A stretch of 64,000 nt of DNA from Phycisphaeraceae bacterium (GTDB lineage: Bacteria; Planctomycetota; Phycisphaerae; Phycisphaerales; Phycisphaeraceae): NCBI GenBank assembly GCA_040222855.1, contig JAVKCD010000019.1, positions 790,912 through 854,911 of the forward strand. The letters run 5' to 3'. The position numbers were made by a program, and so were the translations under genes. The notes beneath the pieces were generated by a model, which saw only the letters and a list, made by a program, of their open reading frames with translations, made no database searches and was not told the DNA's origin. Every line of letters begins with the position of its first letter. The stretch's first letter is position 1. This document shows, in pieces, positions 25,540 to 36,476 of this stretch.

Positions 25540-26019
25540 TCAGTACGGCATACCGCCGGCAGCTTGCCAGCGTTTGAACAGATCGACGGCTTCCTTGCGG
25601 AGGCATCCGGGTTGGACGATGACGGGTGACCCGCCACGGTCGGCCATGTCGATGTTGCTGATGCCCAGTTCGTTGAAGCCGAAGTCTTCGGCGTCGGCGA
25701 TGGCGGCTCCGAAGACGATGCGTTGGATTCGGGCCCAGTGGATGGCGGTGAAGCACATCGGGCAGGGCTCGGTGGTTGAGTAGATCGTGGTGCCGGGGAG
25801 GTGGATGTCGCCCAGGATGGCGCAGGCTTTGCGGATGGCGCAGACCTCGGCGTGGGCGGTGGGGTCGGTGTCGTGTCGGACGTGGTTGTGGGTGGCGATG
25901 ATGACGCGGTCGTTGTGGGCGATGACGGCGCCGAAGGGTGATTGGCCCATCTCGACGCCGGCGGAGCAGGCTTCGAGGGCGCGGCGCATCATTGATTCAT
26001 CGAGTTCTGAGAAGCTCAC
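25540..26019 (-). CDS. Nucleoside/guanine deaminase family protein (CDA fold)
   Basis: A zinc-dependent deaminase of 159 residues. The zinc site is complete: HAE at 56-58 (catalytic Glu58) and PCPMC at 85-89. The sequence around QSPFGAVI and FGFNELG resembles guanine deaminase (GuaD-type) more than the tRNA adenosine deaminase TadA, although TadA cannot be excluded. GuaD-type enzymes convert guanine to xanthine for nitrogen salvage. Its GTG start overlaps the parA stop by 4 bp (GTGA), indicating translational coupling. Confidence 0.88.
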   Translation of the reverse strand: MSFSELDESMMRRALEACSAGVEMGQSPFGAVIAHNDRVIIATHNHVRHDTDPTAHAEVCAIRKACAILGDIHLPGTTIYSTTEPCPMCFTAIHWARIQRIVFGAAIADAEDFGFNELGISNIDMADRGGSPVIVQPGCLRKEAVDLFKRWQAAGGMPY

Positions 26020-26957
26020 GATGGGGTGCCTCCGGCGTGTTGCTGGGCTACGGCGAGGGCGAGTTTTTCGTAGTCGCGGGCGCCTGGGCAGCCGGTGGCG
26101 TAATCGAAGATCGACTGGCCGAAGCTGGGGCTCTCGGCGAGCTTGATGTTGCGGCGGATGGGGGGCTGATAGACGACGGCGTCGGCCCAGGGGACGGGTG
26201 TGCCGCGGGATTCGGTGAGGAAGTTATCGACGTCGGCGGTGACTTCGGCGGCGAGGATGGTCTGGCCTTCGTGCATGCAGAGGACGACGCCTGCGACTTT
26301 GAGGGAGGGGTTGATGCCCTCGCTAACGAGGCGGATGGTTTCGAGGAGCTTGCCGAGTCCCTGGAGGGCGAGGAAGTGGGCCTGCATCGGCACGATGACT
26401 TCGTTGGCGAGGGTGAGGGCGTTGACGGTGAGCAGTCCGAGGCTTGGCGGGCAGTCGATGAGGACGTAGTCGAACTGTTTGACGAGGTCGCGGAGTTTGT
26501 TTCGGAGGATGACCTGGGCCCCGCCGGTGACGAGTCTTGAGGCGAGTTCGGTTTCGGCTCCGGCGAGGTTGACGTGGGCCGGGAGGATTCCGCGGTGGGG
26601 GTCGAGTTCGATGACGGTCTCGGCGGCGGTGACATCGTCTTCGACGAGGAGGTCGTAGGTGGTGTGATCGAGGGTGTCGGGGTCGACGCCGTTGTAGAGG
26701 GTGAGGTGTGCCTGCGGGTCGAGATCGACCATGAGAACGCGTTGTCCGGCGCGGGCGAGGGCGTGACCCAGGTTCATGGTGGTGGTGGTTTTGCCGACGC
26801 CGCCCTTCTGGTTGAGGAGGGCGATGGTGCGGGTTTCGGCGGGCGGGCCGGGTTGAGCTGGCGGTGTGGCCGGGGCCGTGGGCGCAGCCTGGGGTTGGGC
26901 CGGGGCAGCGGCGGGGTCGATGGTGGGGTCGGCTGGGGTGGTGGCGGTTTCGGTCAT
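26016..26957 (-). CDS. parA: ParA/Soj-family chromosome-partitioning ATPase
   Basis: A 313-residue ParA-like ATPase. After a 40-residue Pro/Ala-rich tail comes the deviant Walker A KGGVGKTT (51-58). MVDLDPQAHLTLYNG and VLIDCPPSLGLLTVNAL are the A' and B motifs. ParA dimers on DNA move ParB-parS complexes, but here no parB gene follows; instead the deaminase gene overlaps its end. It may therefore be an orphan that positions other cargo. Strong family call; role uncertain. Confidence 0.9.
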   Translation of the reverse strand: MTETATTPADPTIDPAAAPAQPQAAPTAPATPPAQPGPPAETRTIALLNQKGGVGKTTTTMNLGHALARAGQRVLMVDLDPQAHLTLYNGVDPDTLDHTTYDLLVEDDVTAAETVIELDPHRGILPAHVNLAGAETELASRLVTGGAQVILRNKLRDLVKQFDYVLIDCPPSLGLLTVNALTLANEVIVPMQAHFLALQGLGKLLETIRLVSEGINPSLKVAGVVLCMHEGQTILAAEVTADVDNFLTESRGTPVPWADAVVYQPPIRRNIKLAESPSFGQSIFDYATGCPGARDYEKLALAVAQQHAGGTPS

Positions 26958-26989
26958 GGCGACGCCTCCCTGCGTCTGAGGATGGATGA

Positions 26990-28612
<1,623 letters not shown>

Positions 28613-28639
28613 GGAGCGACTCACAACTCTGATTGATCG

Positions 28640-28677
28640 CAAGCCCACGACGGTTTTCGTCGTGGGCTTGTTGGTTT
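28640..28677 (+). terminator. Rho-independent terminator of atpD
   Basis: A perfect 13 bp stem (28640-28652 with 28658-28670, CAAGCCCACGACG / CGTCGTGGGCTTG) with a five-base loop, followed by TTGGTTT. It lies 27 bp after the atpD stop. Confidence 0.9.
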
Positions 28678-28706
28678 ACAATCGCAATGTCAACCGGGAG
28701 TTGCGC

Positions 28707-30107
28707 ATGTCGATTCTTTCACTCAAGACAGGTCAATGGTGGAAGCTTCCGGTGCTGCTGTTCATTGTGTTGCCATTGGTGCTGTTGTTGACGTGGCACG
28801 TGGGGTTGAAGATTCGGACGGCGTGGATTCTGTCGGAGATTCGGGACACCGGTCTCCCGACGACCGTTGCTGAACTTGATGCTTATCTGGATGAACCCGG
28901 AAAGATGAATGCCGTAGAGATCTTTCTGGAGGTCTTTGAGCTAGTAGAAAGTGATAGCGATCTAGAGGCGTTGCTCCCGGGATACGGCCGTGATGTCGAG
29001 GAGCCTGATTACGGCGTTCATTGGCCGGAGGAGCTTTCTGAAGCAAGGCGAGATTTGCTTCTGCTTAATCGAGAGGCTTTGGCCAGATCCTCGGAGGCGG
29101 TTGGTCTGACCTTTGCGCGTTACCCGATCAACATGGACGAGGGGATCGAGGTTCTCTTGCCCTATCTTGGTCAGGTTCGTTCATTCTAACGGCTGCTCAG
29201 GCTGCAGATGGCGGAGGCGGTTCAGGATGGTGACGGGCCCGCCTACATAGAGGGCGTCGCTGTCTATGCGTCACTCCTGCGAAGCATGGAGCACGAGCCC
29301 ACCATGATCAGCGGGTTGGTGTACTCATTAATACTTGCCTACTTGATGGATTCGGTCGAACGAGATCTCGCTTTGCACTTGATGTCGGTTCAACAGTATG
29401 CCGAGATAGCTGATGCGATCTCACGCGACGCGCTTGTGGCGACGCACAAGAGAAACCTGGTCGGCGAGTACGTGCTGATTGACCAGACCTACCGATATCC
29501 GGTACCTGATGGCTGGGTGGTGGGCGATTTGTTTCCTTATGATCCACCGTGGGGTCGCATTGCACTGCGTGCATCGCAGCTTAGTGGTGTGTGGGCGCTG
29601 AACCGACAAAGATCACTGACGGGCTATCTGTCGTTTGCGTCAGATTTTGAGTTCAACGAGGTCTCGATGCTTGTTTTCGATCACGATGTGCAGACGCTGG
29701 ACCCCTCAACTTGGTTTTCCTCCGAAGGTATCTTCGATGCGTTTGCTGATTCATCTCGACAGATGGAGATGAGGTTTGCTGTCTTCAAAACTGCATTGGC
29801 CTGCTATCAATACATGCTCCAGTATGGACGGATTCCCGAGACTCTGGATGAACTCGTGCCACAATTCCTGCCCTCAGTTCCCTACGACGACTACGGCCTG
29901 GGCCCACCAAGCACAGGGTTGAAGCTCAAGCGGCATGACTGGGGTCTTGTGGTTTACTCCAGAGGACCCGATGGGGAGGATGATGGTGGGATTCCGGTGA
30001 ACTGGGATACGGAGCAAGATCCGGCCTCTGGCGATATCGTCTTCCGTGTCTTTGAGCATCCTGGTGAACCGCAGCCGAGGGCGGATCTGTTGCCATCGTC
30101 TCAATAG
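28707..30107 (+). pseudogene. Membrane-anchored protein of unknown function, split by one in-frame stop
   Basis: ATG 28707 encodes a TM-anchored protein (LPVLLFIVLPLVLLLTWHV) up to TAA 29187-29189. The same frame continues without another stop to 30107, with good protein character (EHEPTMISGLVYSLILAYLM, FKTALACYQYMLQYGRIPET, YSRGPDGEDDGG). The two halves fit as one protein of about 466 residues, typical of planctomycete anchored proteins whose C-terminal end carries a pilin-like YSxGPDGxDDGG motif. A single change (for example TCA to TAA) explains the break. A second start at ATG 29208 could yield the C-terminal part alone. The N-terminal half alone is 160 residues. Confidence 0.7.
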
Positions 30108-30110
30108 CCA

Positions 30111-30145
30111 CAGACCACCCTTGCGGGTGGTCTGGGTGGGGGTCT
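30111..30145 (+). terminator. Terminator after the split gene
   Basis: A perfect 10 bp stem CAGACCACCC / GGGTGGTCTG (30111-30120 with 30125-30134), loop TTGC, followed by a GT-rich stretch. It lies 3 bp after the stop and separates the two convergent genes. Confidence 0.7.
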
Positions 30146-30166
30146 TTGGTTTTTGGGTGGTGGTTG

Positions 30167-30745
30167 TTAGTAGACCAGGGCGGTGGCATCTTCGACGGCG
30201 TTGATGATCTGTTTGACCTGGAAGGGTTTGCGTAGGAAGCCGTCGAAGCCGGCCTGGGTGAGGCCTGCGGCCTGGCCTTCGGTGAGTTTGCTGCTTACGG
30301 CGATGACCTTGGTCATCTGCAGGTCGGAGTTGTCGCGGACGAGTTTGAGGACGTCTTCGCCGGAGATGTCGCCGAGGTGCAGGTCGATGAGGATGACGTG
30401 GGGTCGGAACTTTTCGCACTCGACGCCGGCGGCGAAGCCGGAGCGGGCGAGGGCGACTTCGTAGCCGGCCTGCTCGGAGAGCATTTTCTTGAGCACGTCG
30501 ACCGTCTCGGAGGGTTCCTCGACGAGCAGGACGCGGGTCTTGCCCGATTGGAGGCCGTCGAGGGGGATCTGGTGCTGCTTCATGAACTTGATCAAGGCGG
30601 TCAGCGGGATCCGTCGGTCTTTGGAACCGGGGATCCGATAACCCTTGAGCTGCCCTGAATCGAACCATTTGCTGACGGTTCGGGGGGCGACGTTACAGAT
30701 CTTGGCGACTTCGCCCGTGGTCAGGATGTCCTTTTGCTTCGGCAT
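30167..30745 (-). CDS. HTH (BldC/MerR-like) plus response-regulator receiver protein
   Basis: A 192-residue regulator with reversed order: an excisionase/BldC-like winged HTH first (DILTTGEVAKICNVAPRTVSKWFDSGQLKGYRIPGS, 6-41), then a receiver domain (70-190). Receiver residues are Glu76/Glu77 in the acidic pocket, Asp121 in ILIDLHLGD as likely phosphoacceptor, Ser151 or Ser152, and Lys173 in RKPF. The HTH N-terminus and ATG 30745 set the start; the frame is open further upstream without coding character. No histidine kinase is adjacent, so the input is unknown. Confidence 0.88.
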   Translation of the reverse strand: MPKQKDILTTGEVAKICNVAPRTVSKWFDSGQLKGYRIPGSKDRRIPLTALIKFMKQHQIPLDGLQSGKTRVLLVEEPSETVDVLKKMLSEQAGYEVALARSGFAAGVECEKFRPHVILIDLHLGDISGEDVLKLVRDNSDLQMTKVIAVSSKLTEGQAAGLTQAGFDGFLRKPFQVKQIINAVEDATALVY

Positions 30746-31117
30746 GGCTGTCTTTCTCCGTGGGTCTCCGTGTCGCCGACAAACGGCCGGCGACAAGGGC
30801 AACATCGGAAGAGCGGGGGGATGGATTAAGACCGTCGGCATCAAAAAAAACGATCGTGCCCATCGTGCCGGGTCCGATCATCATGCCGACAGGGGGTTGT
30901 CCGGGGAAGGTCCGGAATTGTCCGGCTGCAACGCCCATGGGGCCGGGCACGCATGGGGCGTGATATTGGCTTTCAGGGGCAGTGGGTTGGGCACAGGGGA
31001 AAGCGGGTCTTTAGATCGCCTGAGGGAATCGGGGATCGGTGTGCGCTACTACAGGAAAACCCTCGGTCGCGCGCCTATGCTTCCCTGTTCGACGCAAATT
31101 TCTCGAAAGGAAACAGA
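30746..31117. other. Intergenic region between the HTH-REC and fasciclin genes
   Basis: A 372 bp stretch holding the divergent promoters. I see several TCCGG repeats around 30898-30930 but no convincing promoter hexamers, RNA structure or ORF. Confidence 0.4.
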
Positions 31118-31681
31118 ATGAATACGTTAAGCAGAATGTTTGTTGCGACCTTCGCCGTCATGGCTTTTGCTGGGGGCGCTACGGCTTATGCCTGCAGTGA
31201 CTGTGGTTGCTCGACGAAGACCGAGGATGCTGGCAAGAGTATGACCGCCAAGTCGGACATTGTGGCGACGGCGATCTCGGCGGGTAAGTTTGAGACCTTG
31301 GTCGCTGCGGTCAAGGCGGCGGGCCTTGTCGAGGTGCTTCAGAGCGAGGGTCCGTTCACGGTGCTGGCACCGACGGATGAGGCGTTTGCGAAGCTGCCGA
31401 AGGGCACGGTCGAGACACTGCTGAAGCCTGAGAACAAGGACCAGTTGGTTGCGATCCTGACTTATCACGTGATCCCGGCGAAGGTGAAGGCGACCGATGC
31501 GCTCGACGCTGAGGTGGCGAAGACGGTCCAAGGCCAGTCCGTCAGCTTCGACCTTGAGTCGCGAGATGGCAAGCTGGTCGCGACGGTCAATGGGGCCGAT
31601 ATTCTGTACACCGATATCAGCACATCCAACGGCGTGATCCATGTGATTGATGAGGTGTTGTTGCCCGCGGCATCGAACTAA
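31118..31681 (+). CDS. Secreted fasciclin (FAS1) domain protein
   Basis: A 187-residue exported protein. The signal peptide ([19 protein letters not shown]) is followed by a small Cys cluster CSDCGCST and then one complete FAS1 domain: [47 protein letters not shown] and [16 protein letters not shown]1 domains mediate adhesion or extracellular matrix contacts. The Cys cluster, retained in the mature protein, might bind metal or form disulfides. AAAGGAAAC precedes the ATG at 31118. Monocistronic, with its own terminator. Confidence 0.93.
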   Translation: MNTLSRMFVATFAVMAFAGGATAYACSDCGCSTKTEDAGKSMTAKSDIVATAISAGKFETLVAAVKAAGLVEVLQSEGPFTVLAPTDEAFAKLPKGTVETLLKPENKDQLVAILTYHVIPAKVKATDALDAEVAKTVQGQSVSFDLESRDGKLVATVNGADILYTDISTSNGVIHVIDEVLLPAASN

Positions 31682-31710
31682 GCGACGCGACCGACCGCGT
31701 CTTGATCTTG

Positions 31711-31747
31711 AGCGAGGGCGACTGTTTCAGTCGCCCTCGCTTTTTTT
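31711..31747 (+). terminator. Rho-independent terminator of the fasciclin gene
   Basis: A perfect 14 bp stem (31711-31724 with 31728-31741, AGCGAGGGCGACTG / CAGTCGCCCTCGCT), loop TTT, followed by seven Ts. Confidence 0.95.
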
Positions 31748-31767
31748 GATCTCTGTGGGATTACACT

Positions 31768-32982
31768 TTGGTCTTGGACCCACTTCGCAGCCACTATCTC
31801 CTTGCTTACGCCGTTTTCGGGATCGTCCAGCCCTATGCCCCGCTTCTGCTTAAGGACGCGGGTCTGACGCAGAATGAGATTGGCTGGGTGATCGCGCTGT
31901 TTGGCGTCTCGGTGTTCATCACGCCGCCGCTGCTGAGTGCTTTGGCGGACCTTCATCTTCAGCCGAGACGGCTGATCGCGGGCATCTTTCTGGTGATGAG
32001 TTTTGGCCTGGCTCTTTTTGCGCAGGCCGAGGGCCTGGTGTTTGCTGCGGTGGGTTACGCCCTGGTTGCCTTGTGTATCACGCCGACATTTCCGGTCTCT
32101 GATGCCCTGCACTTCCGGGTTGAGGCGGAGCGTCCGGCTGATGTGCCCGAGACGCCGTTCCATCGCATCCGGGTCTATGGGGCTTACGGGTTTATCCTGC
32201 CGGCCGTCCCGCTGGCGATCTTTCTTCCGGATGGCGGCTTGGGTTCGCGGCTGGCGATGGTGTTCGGGATCGTGGTGTGTCTCCTGACGATTCTGAACAC
32301 CCGGAGACTCCCCACGGTGAGGCATGAAGTGGCCACGGGGTCGCTGGCTGCGTTTCCGACCTGGACGGCGGCGAGGCGGCTGCTGCGGCCGGATGCGCGG
32401 TGGTTCTGCCTTGCGGTGCTTCTGTTTTCGTGCTCGCTCTCGGCGTATTACGGTTTTTATCCTCTGCATCTTCGTGAACTCGGGGTCGGCGACCGGTATA
32501 TCGCGCTGATTGTCGCGCTGGGCGTGATCGCTGAGGTGTTCTGCACGCTGACGTTCGGGTGGCTCCGATCGCGTATCGGGCTGAGGGGCGTCGTGATTCT
32601 GGGTGCGGGAGCGTTGTGCGTTCGTCTTCTGCTGTTGTATGCGGTGCCAACGGCTGCTGCGGCGATCGTCTCGCAGCTCTTCCACGGGCCAGCCATGCTG
32701 CTGCTGGTGATCGCGGTCCCGGTGTTTCTCAATCAGCTCGCCGGTCGCACGGATCGGACGTCGATTCAGGGGGTGTTCGCGTTCATGGTTTTTGGTCTTG
32801 GACGGACGCTCGGCCCGATCGTGCCGGGTTTTGTGCCGGATAACAACCTGTCGACGGTCTTCGCGATGGGGATGACGCTCTCCGGGATCGCGACGCTGAT
32901 TTTGGTACTCGGGTTCCGTGAGCCTTCTGACCGGACCGGTCCGGTCGAGTCGGCTATGCCGGCTCCGAGCCCTCGGCCATGA
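31768..32982 (+). CDS. MFS transporter (LacY/nucleoside-permease-like)
   Basis: A major facilitator superfamily carrier of 404 residues with about 12 transmembrane helices. The opening YLLAYAVFGIVQPYAPLLLKDAGLTQNEIGWVIAL and the loop ALADLHLQPRRLIAG between helices 2 and 3 fit the MFS_1-like/LacY-type group (proton symporters of sugars or nucleosides). Substrate unknown. The start is uncertain: TTG at 31768 gives full helix 1, and no ATG precedes it. Its 3' end overlaps the convergent acetyltransferase gene by 29 bp. Confidence 0.85.
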   Translation: MVLDPLRSHYLLAYAVFGIVQPYAPLLLKDAGLTQNEIGWVIALFGVSVFITPPLLSALADLHLQPRRLIAGIFLVMSFGLALFAQAEGLVFAAVGYALVALCITPTFPVSDALHFRVEAERPADVPETPFHRIRVYGAYGFILPAVPLAIFLPDGGLGSRLAMVFGIVVCLLTILNTRRLPTVRHEVATGSLAAFPTWTAARRLLRPDARWFCLAVLLFSCSLSAYYGFYPLHLRELGVGDRYIALIVALGVIAEVFCTLTFGWLRSRIGLRGVVILGAGALCVRLLLLYAVPTAAAAIVSQLFHGPAMLLLVIAVPVFLNQLAGRTDRTSIQGVFAFMVFGLGRTLGPIVPGFVPDNNLSTVFAMGMTLSGIATLILVLGFREPSDRTGPVESAMPAPSPRP

Positions 32983-33589
32983 CCCGTGGCTTGATGACTC
33001 GGGCTGGGTTCCCGCCAACGATCATGGCGGGCTCGACATCCCGGGTCACCACGGCTCTGGCTGCGACGACGGCGTTGTCGCTGACGGTCACGCCGGGGCC
33101 GACAAAAGCCTCGGCGCAGACCCAGACGCCCGAGCCGATGGTGATCGGGCTGCGGACCAGCGGGAGCTCGGGTCGGGTGTGGTCGTGGGTGCCGGCGCAG
33201 AGGTGGGCGTCCTGCGAGACGACGGTGTGGTCGCCGAGCTTCACCGGGCCCAGGTTGTAGACGTTGACCCGGTCGCCGATGAGGGTGTAGCTGCCCAGTT
33301 CGAGGAGCCAGGGGTGCATGATCCGGGTTGAGGGTCGGGTCCCGGAGGTTGAGGGGATGGTGGCTCCAAAGCGGCGGAGCCAGAATCGTCGCCAGCCGTA
33401 GCAGCGCGCCGGGCTTGGGCGGATCAGCAGGGTTTGAACGAGGGTCCAGAGCAATCGGCCAAGATATTCGGACCTTGCGTAGGGATACGCCGAGGTGCGA
33501 TCGAGCCGCTGGACGGATCGCACCGTCTGGGTCGACGTGGGAGGGTGTGAATCGTGCTTGGGATCGCTAGCGGGCATAAGTGGCTTCAT
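32954..33589 (-). CDS. WcaF-type polysaccharide O-acetyltransferase
   Basis: A 211-residue left-handed beta-helix (hexapeptide repeat) acetyltransferase of the colanic-acid WcaF group. It has the repeat core ELGSYTLIGDRVNVYNLGPVKLGDHTVVSQ and the active-site loop HLCAGTHDHTRPELPLVRSPI. The terminal coil VTVSDNAVVAARAVVTRDV and IVGGNPARVIKPR follow. It would transfer acetyl from acetyl-CoA to a surface-glycan sugar. It is closely similar in design to the C-terminal half of the fusion protein encoded next door at 33690, suggesting duplication. Confidence 0.9.
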   Translation of the reverse strand: MKPLMPASDPKHDSHPPTSTQTVRSVQRLDRTSAYPYARSEYLGRLLWTLVQTLLIRPSPARCYGWRRFWLRRFGATIPSTSGTRPSTRIMHPWLLELGSYTLIGDRVNVYNLGPVKLGDHTVVSQDAHLCAGTHDHTRPELPLVRSPITIGSGVWVCAEAFVGPGVTVSDNAVVAARAVVTRDVEPAMIVGGNPARVIKPRVMAEGSEPA

Positions 33590-33689
33590 CGGATCGGCGG
33601 AGCAGCCGAAGTGACTGATACGCCAGCTGACGTATCATCGGTTCATCCCGAGATGCCCCCGCACCCCTCGAACGAGGCCAGGCCAGATC

Positions 33690-35237
33690 ATGATCGACGT
33701 GATGATCATCACGTACAACGAGTCGCTCAACATCAAGCACTGCATTGTGTCGGTGCGTGGTTGGGCCAACAAGGTGTTTGTCGTCGATTCCGGATCGACC
33801 GATGGCACCCAGCAGATCGCTACGGAGCTTGGGGCCGAGGTGGTCCAGCATGACTGGGAGGGGTACGCGAAGCAGAAGAACTGGGGGCTGCGGACGCTGC
33901 CGTTCACGAGCGAGTGGGTGCTGATCCTCGACGCGGACGAGGTCATCACGGAGAAGCTGCGTGACCGGATGCTGGAGGTCACCCGCCAGCCGATGGACCG
34001 GGTTGCTGAGAACGGTTTTTTCATCAACCGGGTGACGTACTTCATGGGCCGGCCGATCTGGCACTGCGGGTACTACCCCAGTTGGAACATGCGGCTGATC
34101 AAGCGAGGCCGTGCGTTCTATGAGAACCGGGCGGTGCACGAACACATGATCGTGGATGATCCGATTGGTTACATCGACGAGCCGATGCTCCACAACGACC
34201 GCAGGGGCCTTGAGCATTTCATTGCCAAGCACAACCGCTACTCGACTCTTGAAGCGCAGCAGCTCTTCCATGAGTACGCCAGCCACCGCTCTTCGGACGA
34301 GGCCAACCTCACCGACGAGACGCGCAGGCGGCGCTGGCTCAAGCGCAACATCATGCACCGGATGCCGTTTCCGTGGCTCTGGCGATTCATCTACATGTAT
34401 TTTTTCCGTCTCGGTTTCCTCGACGGTCGGGCGGGTTTTGACTTCTGCAAGCTCATCGCCACCTACGACGGGATGGTAGCGCTCAAGTTTCGCTACATCA
34501 TGAGTCAGGCTAAACAGGCTGGTTTTGAGCCTGCTGAGGCGATGCAGTCGTCGGGCGGGACTCTTGCTGTGCCTGAAGGCGACACGCTGACCGCTCCGCC
34601 CACGATGCCGCTGCCCGATGACGAACCCGACCCGGTTGAGGGGACGGTTCGCCAGCTCCCGCCGGACCCGAGTCAGGATGGCTCGCATCGCGGGCCGGCG
34701 ATGCAGACCCAGCCCGAGGCCAGTCCGTGGAACTTCCGTGAGAAACTGGCTCGCGCGGTCTGGATGCTTGTCGGTAAGCCGCTGTTCCGGGTGACGTTTC
34801 ACAACTGGTACGGCCTGCGGGCGTGGATTCTCCGGCGCTTTGGCGCCCGGATCGGCAAGCGGGTCGCCATCCGGCCGACGGTGAACATCGAGGTGCCGTG
34901 GATGCTGCACATCGAGGACGATGCGACCGTCGGCGACTACGCCATCCTCTACAGCCTCGGACGCATCCACATCGGCAAGCGTTCGATCGTCAGTCAATAC
35001 GCTCATCTCTGCGCCGGAACACACGACTACACCGACCGGACTTTTCGCTTGCTCCGCACGCCGATCAACCTCAGCGACGACGTGTGGATCGGTGCGGATG
35101 CCTACATCGGCCCGGGTGTCACCATTGGGCGTCTAAGCGTCGTTGGCGCTCGATCGAGCGTGTACAAGAGCATGCCCGAGCGTCATGTCTGTGTGGGTAA
35201 CCCGGCCCGCGCGATCAAGGAACGCGTGCTCATCTGA
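33690..35237 (+). CDS. GT2 glycosyltransferase fused to WcaF-type acetyltransferase
   Basis: A 515-residue bifunctional protein. Residues 1-265 form a GT2 family (WaaE/KdtX-like) glycosyltransferase: MIITYNESLNIKHCI, VDSGSTDGT (33-40) and metal-binding DAD (81-83). A polar Pro-rich linker (about 280-340) joins it to a WcaF-like hexapeptide acetyltransferase: NWYGLRAWILRRFGARIG, then HLCAGTHDYTDRTFRLL and VGNPARAIKERVLI. One chain could add a sugar and acetylate the product during exopolysaccharide assembly. The divergent upstream gene is a free WcaF homologue. No frameshift is needed to join the halves. Confidence 0.92.
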   Translation: MIDVMIITYNESLNIKHCIVSVRGWANKVFVVDSGSTDGTQQIATELGAEVVQHDWEGYAKQKNWGLRTLPFTSEWVLILDADEVITEKLRDRMLEVTRQPMDRVAENGFFINRVTYFMGRPIWHCGYYPSWNMRLIKRGRAFYENRAVHEHMIVDDPIGYIDEPMLHNDRRGLEHFIAKHNRYSTLEAQQLFHEYASHRSSDEANLTDETRRRRWLKRNIMHRMPFPWLWRFIYMYFFRLGFLDGRAGFDFCKLIATYDGMVALKFRYIMSQAKQAGFEPAEAMQSSGGTLAVPEGDTLTAPPTMPLPDDEPDPVEGTVRQLPPDPSQDGSHRGPAMQTQPEASPWNFREKLARAVWMLVGKPLFRVTFHNWYGLRAWILRRFGARIGKRVAIRPTVNIEVPWMLHIEDDATVGDYAILYSLGRIHIGKRSIVSQYAHLCAGTHDYTDRTFRLLRTPINLSDDVWIGADAYIGPGVTIGRLSVVGARSSVYKSMPERHVCVGNPARAIKERVLI

Positions 35238-35243
35238 GTCGTA

Positions 35244-36377
35244 TCAGAATTTCTCGATGATCTCGGCGAGCTTCACCCCGCTGTCCGACCACCGATAGCG
35301 ATGAATCCTCTCTCGACCGCGCTCGATCAGCGTTTTGGCGAGGTCTCGATCGGTCAGCAAACGCTCGATTGCATTGGCGAGTGCTGTGGTGCTGTCGGGG
35401 TCAGCGTGGAGGGCGGCGTCGCCTGTCACTTCGGGCAGGGCGCAGCAGTCGGCGACCACCACCGGTACACCAAAGGCCATCGCCTCGATCGCCGGGATGC
35501 CGAAGCTCTCGCACTGACTGGGCAGCGCGAAAATCCGCGCCCTGCGATAGGCCCAGGTGATCCGCTCGGTCGCGACACGTCCCTCCACGGCGACCCGATC
35601 GCTCAGTCCCAGCGTCTTGGCACGCTCAACCAGGGCGTCGAGGTCTTCTTTCGCTCCCCCGCCAAGAACCCGGTAGCTCACGCCTTTGTGACCCCGCTGG
35701 TCGAGTTCGGCGAGTGCCTCGATCACGCGCCATTGCTGCTTGTAAGGCGACACATTGCTGACGGTCAGGATCTCGTCGGCTCGCGGGTCGATCTGCTCGC
35801 GATGAGCTTCCTCGTAGAGATGATCCGGCAGACCGTTGGGAAGAACCGAGCATCGCTTCGTGTCGAATCCGTGATGCGTGGTGACGGTCTGCATCAGGTA
35901 TTCGCTGGTGAAGGTCAGCCATGTCGCATCGCGTAGTGACCTGCGATGCCGTCTGCGCTTGAACCAGGCGATGAGGTGATGTTTCCAGCTAAACCACGCC
36001 TGGTAGCGATACGGCCAGGGGTCCTGATGATGGCAGATCACCGGCACGCGGACCCTGCCGCACGGCATCATGCCGTTGAGTTGAATCAGCACACGGACCC
36101 CGCGGTCTTCAACCAGCTTCGGTAGCATCCTGGCCTCATAACGATCCCTGGCTTGTCGCTGGCGAGTCGATGGGTCGGCCCAGATCAGCTTGACTCCTGC
36201 GGGCCAAGTCACATCGCTCGCCTCCTCGTGCAGCGGGTGGCCGCGTGTCAGCAGCAGTCCGATAGCCCAGCCCGGTCGAGCCTGGGCTAGTGCGCGCGTC
36301 AGCTCGATCCCGACGGTCAGCCCGCCACCACCTCCGATGGAGAGACCGTTGATCAGAATCATGCCGCTTTCCGCCAT
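35244..36377 (-). CDS. GT4-family glycosyltransferase
   Basis: A 377-residue GT-B glycosyltransferase. The N-terminus INGLSIGGGGGLTVGIELTRAL has the Gly-rich loop. The donor domain shows ILTVSNVSPYKQQWRVIEAL and PSQCESFGIPAIEAMAFGVPVV, the GT4 signature with both Glu residues. It converges on the GT2-acetyltransferase fusion with a 6 bp gap and is divergent from another GT4 gene at 36477. Part of the envelope polysaccharide region; sugar specificity cannot be read from sequence. Confidence 0.92.
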   Translation of the reverse strand: MAESGMILINGLSIGGGGGLTVGIELTRALAQARPGWAIGLLLTRGHPLHEEASDVTWPAGVKLIWADPSTRQRQARDRYEARMLPKLVEDRGVRVLIQLNGMMPCGRVRVPVICHHQDPWPYRYQAWFSWKHHLIAWFKRRRHRRSLRDATWLTFTSEYLMQTVTTHHGFDTKRCSVLPNGLPDHLYEEAHREQIDPRADEILTVSNVSPYKQQWRVIEALAELDQRGHKGVSYRVLGGGAKEDLDALVERAKTLGLSDRVAVEGRVATERITWAYRRARIFALPSQCESFGIPAIEAMAFGVPVVVADCCALPEVTGDAALHADPDSTTALANAIERLLTDRDLAKTLIERGRERIHRYRWSDSGVKLAEIIEKF

Positions 36378-36476
36378 GAGGAGTTCCTGAGCGACCGCCT
36401 TGCGGCCGATCGTTAAGGTAACGGGATAGACGCCCTCAGGAGCACCGCCGTCAGCCCATCGTCGTCACCTATTCGC

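Noticed and set aside
31678-33018. 446-codon minus-strand ORF
   Set aside because: Antisense to the MFS gene; the composition is that of a shadow frame.
33567-35024. 485-codon minus-strand ORF
   Set aside because: Lies antisense to the GT2-acetyltransferase fusion, which has clear domain motifs.
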